Assembly: GCF_000765145.1 (NCBI RefSeq)
Contig: NZ_JMGA01000019.1
Span: 41,392 to 105,391, forward strand
Direction of reading: 5' to 3'
DNA: 64,000 nt
Origin: Desulfosporosinus sp. HMP52
GTDB lineage: Bacteria > Bacillota > Desulfitobacteriia > Desulfitobacteriales > Desulfitobacteriaceae
This document shows, piece by piece, positions 58,940 through 64,000 of the stretch. A program made the position numbers and the translations under genes. Position 1 is the first letter of the stretch, and the number at the start of each line of letters is the position of its first letter. The notes below the pieces were generated by a model. The model saw nothing but the letters and a program-made list of their open reading frames with translations, did no database searches and was not told the DNA's origin.

Positions 58940-60853
58940 TTGTCAGCGAAGCAATATAACGCAGATTCTATTCAGGTCTTAGAAGGACTGGAAGCAGTAC
59001 GCAAACGTCCTGGCATGTATATCGGCTCAACCGGAAGCAGAGGGCTCCATCATTTAGCCTATGAAATTATCGATAATGCTATTGATGAGGCAGGAGCTGG
59101 GTTTTGTGATCACATCGCAGTGACTATTAATAAAGATGGTTCGATGACTATTGATGACAATGGACGCGGAATTCCGGTTGATATACACCCTTCCAAAAAA
59201 GTTCCCGCCGTGCGCTTGGCCTTTGAGACCTTGCATGCCGGAGGAAAATTTAGTGGAGAGACGTATAAAACTTCGGGTGGACTGCATGGTGTTGGGGCAA
59301 GCGTAGTCAATGCCTTGTGCGTTTACTTGACCGTTGATATTAAGCGGAACGGCAAATTATATCGTGTAGAATACACGGATGGAGGACAGCTTAAGTCCGA
59401 TTTAGCGATTATTAAGAAAAGTATAAAAGGCACCGGAACAACTGTTACCTTCAAACCCGATCCGCTAATCTTTAAAGAAACCACCGTTTTTAAATATGAC
59501 ACCTTGAGAAGTCGATTAATGGAACTGTCCTTTCTAAACAGTGATTTGACAATTAGTTTGACGGATAACCGAGGGGATATAAAGTCGGAGACTTTTTCTT
59601 CAAAAAACGGAATTATTGGTTTTGTAGAGCATTTAATCAATGAATCAGGTTTTTCCCCAGTCCATAAAAAAGCGATCTATTTTACAGGGGAAAAAGATGA
59701 AGTAGTTCTGGAATGTGCCATTCAGTACAATCAAAGTGATGAAGAATCTCTGCACTCTTATGTCAACAATATCCCTACAGATGAGGGGGGAACCCATGAG
59801 TCGGGGTTCCGAACGGCTTTAACCAAAGCCTTTAACAACTATGGCAGAAAAAATAATATTTTCAAGAAAGAGGAAAGTCTCATCGGAGATGACCTCAAGG
59901 ATGGCTTAACCTGTGTACTCTCTCTCAAAATCAAGGATCCTCAATTTGAAGGCCAAACTAAAACGAAGCTTTCCAATATGGAAGTTGAAGGTGTTGTTCA
60001 ATCCTTAACGAATGAAGGGATTACCCAATTTTTTGAAAAGAACCCGTCAATAGCGAAGGATGTCATTAATAGAGCATTGACAACATGCCTGATTAGACTT
60101 GCTGCGAAGAAGGCTAAAGAATTAAAAAAGAAAGCTCGAGATGCTGAGATAAAGGCTTTGAGCGGTAAACTTGCAGCTTGTAGCGGAAAAGACAAATCCC
60201 GCAATGAGCTTTTTCTTGTAGAGGGTGATAGTGCTGGCGGTTCGGCTAAAATGGGGCGTGATCGACGTTTTCAGGCTATTCTTCCTTTGAGAGGGAAAGT
60301 TATTAACACTTATCGCGCAAAGATTGATAAAGTCTTAGAAAATGAAGAAATCCGAAGTATTATTTCCGCCGTTGGTTCGGGAATCGGCAAGGAATTTGAT
60401 ATAGAAAAAGGCAATTATGCCAGGGTTTGTATTATGACTGATGCTGATATTGACGGAGCACATATTCGATGCCTCTTATTGACTTTTTTCTATAGATACA
60501 TGAAACCACTGATTTTGAGTGGAAGAGTTTATATTGCTCAATCTCCTTTATATAAAATTGAGAAGGAGAGGGGTAAAATCATTCGCTATGCTTTTGACGA
60601 CCAAGAGCTAAGAAAAGAGCTTAAAGAACTGGGAAAAACGGCAAAAATATCTCGCTACAAAGGCCTTGGAGAGATGAATCCGGAACAACTTTGGGAAACT
60701 ACCCTGAATCCGGTTAATAGGCGGATGATTCAGGTAACAATAGATGATACTCTTGAAGCTGAGCGAAAGCTCAGAATTCTAATGAGTGAGCAAGTTGAGC
60801 CAAGACGTGAGTTTATGATGGAGAATATCATCTTTACGGACAAAGATATGTAG
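58940..60853 (+). CDS. parE: Type IIA topoisomerase B subunit, topoisomerase IV (ParE)-like
   Basis: 637-residue ATPase subunit. GHKL ATPase: EIIDNAIDEAGAG, DDNGRGIPVD, GGLHGVGASVVNAL. Transducer: KT(K)LSNMEV region. TOPRIM: EGDSAGGSAKMGRDRRFQAILPLRGKVINT, DADIDGAHIRCLLLTFF. The RDRRFQAILPLRGKVINT wording is more typical of ParE than GyrB. TTG start after TAGGAGTG. Its partner A subunit follows 24 bp later. GyrB remains possible, as the two are hard to separate by eye. Confidence 0.85.
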   Translation: MSAKQYNADSIQVLEGLEAVRKRPGMYIGSTGSRGLHHLAYEIIDNAIDEAGAGFCDHIAVTINKDGSMTIDDNGRGIPVDIHPSKKVPAVRLAFETLHAGGKFSGETYKTSGGLHGVGASVVNALCVYLTVDIKRNGKLYRVEYTDGGQLKSDLAIIKKSIKGTGTTVTFKPDPLIFKETTVFKYDTLRSRLMELSFLNSDLTISLTDNRGDIKSETFSSKNGIIGFVEHLINESGFSPVHKKAIYFTGEKDEVVLECAIQYNQSDEESLHSYVNNIPTDEGGTHESGFRTALTKAFNNYGRKNNIFKKEESLIGDDLKDGLTCVLSLKIKDPQFEGQTKTKLSNMEVEGVVQSLTNEGITQFFEKNPSIAKDVINRALTTCLIRLAAKKAKELKKKARDAEIKALSGKLAACSGKDKSRNELFLVEGDSAGGSAKMGRDRRFQAILPLRGKVINTYRAKIDKVLENEEIRSIISAVGSGIGKEFDIEKGNYARVCIMTDADIDGAHIRCLLLTFFYRYMKPLILSGRVYIAQSPLYKIEKERGKIIRYAFDDQELRKELKELGKTAKISRYKGLGEMNPEQLWETTLNPVNRRMIQVTIDDTLEAERKLRILMSEQVEPRREFMMENIIFTDKDM

Positions 60854-60877
60854 AATATTAGGGGGAGTTTGTACCCG

Positions 60878-63292
60878 ATGAGTATAACTGAAGACAACAT
60901 CATCCAGCGACCGCTGGAAGATGTTTTACCGGAGGCGTTCTTAGGCTATTCTAAACATGTTATTTTACAACGGGCAGTTCCTGATGTTAGGGATGGGCTA
61001 AAACCAGTTCATCGCCGAATTTTGTTTTCAATGGACGAAATCGGAATGCACACTGATAAGCCCTATAGTAAGTCAGCTCGTTTAGTGGGAGACTGCATGG
61101 GGAAGTACCACCCCCATGGAGACTCCTCAATTTATGAATCAGCAGTGCGTATGGCACAACCTTGGGCTACACGGTACCCAATGGTAGATGGGCAAGGGAA
61201 TTTTGGTTCCATTGACGGAGACAATGCTGCTGCAATGCGTTACACGGAAATGAGAATGACTCACTTATCCCAACTGATGACTCAAGATATTGAGAAAAAC
61301 ACTGTACTATTTAAAGAAAACTATGACCAACGCCTCAAGGAACCGGTTGTTCTGCCGAGTCCTTTTCCTAACCTTTTAGTTAATGGTGGATCAGGAATTG
61401 CGGTTGGAATGATGTCCAATATACCACCTCATAATTTGCGCGAAGTCATAGCAGCTGTGATACTTCAAATAGATCAGCCTCAGGTTACAGTCGAGCAACT
61501 TATGGAAAAGGTAAGCGGCCCAGACTTTCCCACCGGTGGGCTGATCATTGGTAATGAAGGCATCATTAATGCATATAAAACTGGACGTGGTAAGGTAACG
61601 ATGCGGGGAAAAGCCCTAATCGAGCAAGGTAAAAACGGTAAAAGCATCATTGCAATTACCGAAATCCCGTATCAAGTTAATAAATCAACCCTGGCTGCCA
61701 AGATTGAGACCATGGCTGATTCCGGGAAAATTGAAGGGATTAGTGAAGTTAGAGATGAGTCTGATCGCGAGGGAATTAGGCTCGTTGTTGAATGCCGAAA
61801 AGAAGCTGATCCACTGAATATTTTACGTCTTCTTTATAAGCATACCCAATTGGAAGACACCTTCGGAATTATTAACTTAGTTATTACTGCTCAAGGTACC
61901 CCTAAGGTTCTAGGGCTAAAGGAAATTAATGCAGCTTTTATTCAGCACCGAAAAATCGTCGTCACTAAACGTACGGAGTTCGATTTGGAAAAGGCTCGTT
62001 TAAAGGCTCATATTCTGGAAGGCTTAGTTATAGCCATTAATAATCTTGATGAAGTGATTGCCACGATTCGTTCCAGTAAAACCCCTTCAATTGCTAAGGC
62101 TTCCCTAATTACCCGATTCGAATTATCTGAGATTCAAGCACAAGCCATTTTAGACATGAAACTCCAACATTTAACGAACTTTGAACTTGACGGTATTAAA
62201 AAAGAGCATGCCGATATTTTAAAGCTAATTAACGAGTTAGAAAGTATCTTAGCGGATATTAATAAGGTTTACGATATTATTAAAAAAGAGCTTAAAGATA
62301 TTGCGGATAAGCATGGCGATGACCGTCGTACTACCATATTACCCGAGGAAATGCGGAATGAGATCAATTTAAGTTCCTTTGGAGAGCCTGAGTGTATATT
62401 CCAAGTGGCTCTGACAGCAAATGGCTTTATCAAACGCCTTCCGGTTCAATCAAAAAAGAAGGATAATGCTCTCATTTGTTCCTTTAAGGATGGGGATACC
62501 TTACAGGAAAGGATAATCTGCAGCAATAAGGATAGACTGTTTTTCTTCACTCAATCGGGAGAGTTTTTCTCGATTAACTCTAAAACGGTACCTGAAGCTA
62601 GAAATAAAGATAAAGGGGGCCCCCTTACTAATCTATTTTCCTTGCCTTCCGGAGAAAGTGTAATTTCAACTCTTGCTGTTAAAGATGTCATAGAAGATCT
62701 CTTCTTTGTTTTCGTTACAAAGAGTGGACAAGTTATGAGAAGCCTGGTAAGCGATTTTATTAATGCTCGTTCCTCAGAAGCAATAGGTCTGAAGAATAAT
62801 GATAGTGTGGTTAAAGTATTCCTTAGTGACGGGCAAGGAGAATTATTGCTTGCCACCCGTAAAGGCCAAGTGATCCGATTCCCGGTTATGGAAGTAAACC
62901 CTATGGGTCGGAAATCACGCGGCGTTAAAGGAATAACGTTAGGTGAGGAAGACTGGGTTGTAGATGCATTAATGGGCAGCAACGAAGATAATTCTTTATC
63001 AGACTTATTAACAATCACGCAACAAGGATTCTTAAAAAGGACTGCCCTTGATGAATATAAACCTCAAGGCAGGGCCGGAAAAGGGATTGCCATCGGCAAG
63101 ATAGATTCTAATGTTACCGGTTATCTTGTTGGTGTAATGCAAGTTAGGAATGATGATGTAATAAATGTTATACAGGTTAGCGGGATTGTAACTAAAGTTG
63201 AGATAAAGGATGTAAAAGTAGAATCAAGGACAAAAGCTGGAATACAGCTAATTCCTGTTTTATTAAATGATTATACAATCAAGTTAATTTAA
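60878..63292 (+). CDS. parC: Type IIA topoisomerase A subunit, topoisomerase IV (ParC)-like
   Basis: 804-residue DNA-breakage subunit. It has the N-terminal winged-helix, and quinolone-region residues around KSARLVGDCMGKYHPHGDSSIYESAVRMAQPW. The catalytic Tyr lies in AAMRYTEMRM, followed by a coiled-coil and a six-bladed C-terminal beta-pinwheel. No GyrA box (QRRGGKG) is seen in the first blade (KRLPVQSKKKDNALICSFKDGD), which argues for ParC-type decatenase function. ATG 60878 is preferred; TTG 60869 lies against the GGGGGAG site. Confidence 0.85.
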   Translation: MSITEDNIIQRPLEDVLPEAFLGYSKHVILQRAVPDVRDGLKPVHRRILFSMDEIGMHTDKPYSKSARLVGDCMGKYHPHGDSSIYESAVRMAQPWATRYPMVDGQGNFGSIDGDNAAAMRYTEMRMTHLSQLMTQDIEKNTVLFKENYDQRLKEPVVLPSPFPNLLVNGGSGIAVGMMSNIPPHNLREVIAAVILQIDQPQVTVEQLMEKVSGPDFPTGGLIIGNEGIINAYKTGRGKVTMRGKALIEQGKNGKSIIAITEIPYQVNKSTLAAKIETMADSGKIEGISEVRDESDREGIRLVVECRKEADPLNILRLLYKHTQLEDTFGIINLVITAQGTPKVLGLKEINAAFIQHRKIVVTKRTEFDLEKARLKAHILEGLVIAINNLDEVIATIRSSKTPSIAKASLITRFELSEIQAQAILDMKLQHLTNFELDGIKKEHADILKLINELESILADINKVYDIIKKELKDIADKHGDDRRTTILPEEMRNEINLSSFGEPECIFQVALTANGFIKRLPVQSKKKDNALICSFKDGDTLQERIICSNKDRLFFFTQSGEFFSINSKTVPEARNKDKGGPLTNLFSLPSGESVISTLAVKDVIEDLFFVFVTKSGQVMRSLVSDFINARSSEAIGLKNNDSVVKVFLSDGQGELLLATRKGQVIRFPVMEVNPMGRKSRGVKGITLGEEDWVVDALMGSNEDNSLSDLLTITQQGFLKRTALDEYKPQGRAGKGIAIGKIDSNVTGYLVGVMQVRNDDVINVIQVSGIVTKVEIKDVKVESRTKAGIQLIPVLLNDYTIKLI

Positions 63293-63400
63293 GATAGGTT
63301 TTTTAACTAAATATAATCCCTCTTTTCTAGCTCAACTTGTATAGTGAAGCAAATGAAGCAACATAATAACAAGGTGAGTTTAGAAGGAGGGATTTTAAAA

Positions 63401-63673
63401 ATGGAGATTTCAGATATTATTGTGAATGGTTCAGGGTTTGATAGGGAATATAACTTTAATAATTACGCCTTAACATTGGTTTTTAAAAATTATGAGACAG
63501 AAAAAACAGTGAGAGCAAATCTACGGTATTATCCTGCAGAAAAGGAATGGGATCTAAATCCGATTTTTTACGAATACTCACAAGCGGAAAAGGAAGAGAT
63601 GATTGAACAAATCATCAATGATGATAGGTTTAAGTCAGAATTCCAGGCAACTGATAATAGCTTGAAAATATAG
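63401..63673 (+). CDS. Small hypothetical protein
   Basis: 90-residue soluble acidic protein, not recognised: EISDIIVNGSGFDREYNFNNYALTLVFKNYETEKTVRANLRYYP, then a helical acidic end (YSQAEKEEMIEQIINDD). GAAGGAGGG sits nine to ten bases before the ATG; the in-frame GTG at 63344 is unsupported. Between the topoisomerase genes and the rrn promoters. Confidence 0.65.
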   Translation: MEISDIIVNGSGFDREYNFNNYALTLVFKNYETEKTVRANLRYYPAEKEWDLNPIFYEYSQAEKEEMIEQIINDDRFKSEFQATDNSLKI

Positions 63674-63760
63674 ATTGACAGAAGAGACATTCTCGTAATA
63701 ACTTTGATTAATTCCCTGAATACATCATTATAATTAATCCTAAAAACTATTAAAAAATTG

Positions 63761-63789
63761 TTGACAGTATAGAATGAAAATGGTATTAT
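63761..63789 (+). promoter_or_regulatory. rRNA operon promoter P1
   Basis: TTGACA (63761-63766), 17 bp, TATTAT (63784-63789), with an A/T-rich tract (63728-63758) upstream like an UP element. Confidence 0.8.
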
Positions 63790-64000
63790 AACTGAGCGCC
63801 ACAAAGATGCGCAGTGGTTAACCGGCAGAAAGTTGAAAGCTCAAACTAGTTAACCAAGTTAAATAAAAATTAGCTATTGACATCTAAAGTCGAAAATGCT
63901 AATATGTAATTCGTCTCAAACGGGTCGCAACAAACATGGTCTTTGAAAACTAAACAACAAGGACAGCCAATGAGAGAGGCTCGCAAGAGTTTCAAAATAA
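63790..64000 (+). other. rRNA operon leader; 16S gene just beyond the window
   Basis: GGTCTTTGAAAACTAAACAA (63939-63958) is the leader motif that precedes 16S rRNA in many Firmicutes. No 16S 5' end is reached by base 64000. The transcript starts at P1 and P2. Confidence 0.75.
63877..63905 (+). promoter_or_regulatory. rRNA operon promoter P2
   Basis: TTGACA (63877-63882), 17 bp, TAATAT (63900-63905). Tandem promoters 116 bp apart are typical of rrn operons in Gram-positives. Confidence 0.78.

Noticed and set aside
1..64000. CRISPR arrays, insertion sequences, prophage genes, tRNA genes.
   Set aside because: No regularly spaced repeats, transposase or integrase-like ORFs, phage structural genes or cloverleaf tRNA sequences were seen on reading the window; short or degenerate ones could be missed.

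Overview
The window looks like chromosomal DNA of a low-GC Gram-positive (Firmicutes) dissimilatory sulfate reducer, most likely Desulfosporosinus or a close relative. The grounds are a sat-aprB-aprA module at the left edge, strong GGAGG-type ribosome sites with many TTG starts, YlbF/Spo-type small proteins, and a topoisomerase pair followed by tandem promoters and the leader of an rRNA operon at the right edge. This assignment is inferred from gene content; no database search was run.

Layout. (1) 1-3.4 kb: the 3' part of sat, then aprB and aprA, the cytoplasmic sulfate-activation and APS-reduction steps. No qmo genes follow aprA. (2) 3.6-28.3 kb: an anion-transport and stress island. It carries two SulP permeases, a DASS/SLC13 symporter, an ArsB/NhaD-type carrier, a TauE/SafE exporter with a partner membrane protein, four universal stress (Usp) proteins, an NtrC-type response regulator and a histidine kinase. 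Five paralogues of an unrecognised ~205-residue protein family are interspersed, one beside nearly every transporter. A TerD-zinc ribbon-TerB fusion closes the region. (3) 28.6-43.1 kb: a beta-oxidation-like cluster bounded by two sigma-54 activators (PrpR_N type and PAS type). It encodes two MFS carriers, a CaiB-type CoA transferase, an acyl-CoA dehydrogenase, two 3-hydroxyacyl-CoA dehydrogenases, a thiolase and a crotonase. Near-consensus -24/-12 sites precede the operons. (4) 43.3-48 kb: a thioesterase, an ArsC-like protein, and a YceG/TelA toxic-anion pair. (5) 48-56 kb: a MarR-controlled heterodimeric ABC exporter, then a second MarR gene, a dienoate/enoate reductase-like flavoenzyme and an iron-sulfur protein. 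(6) 56-64 kb: a ClC channel, an HPP membrane protein, a ParE/ParC-like type IIA topoisomerase, a small hypothetical gene, and the promoters and leader of an rrn operon whose 16S gene lies just outside.

The most interesting signal is in region 2. Four operons (starting at 8562, 16470, 20581 and 22478) share an untranslated leader plan: a weak -35 (TAGACA-like), an exact 17-bp spacer and a TAATCT-like -10. An upstream element with the arms GAGCA-N8-TGCTM (three of four copies) abuts the -35. Farther down is a conserved small hairpin of the form AGCAGCC...GGCCGCT. With the five-member paralogous family and the alternating transporters and Usp proteins, this suggests one co-regulated, apparently uncharacterised system tied to sulfate/sulfite handling. 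A separate minus-strand unit (a 55-residue protein, paralogue 3, a 32-residue ORF, then sulP2) starts at a consensus sigma-54 site. That matches the NtrC-type regulator and kinase genes flanking it. In region 3, three sigma-54 promoters also share a motif at the predicted transcription start, and one feeds a structured leader.
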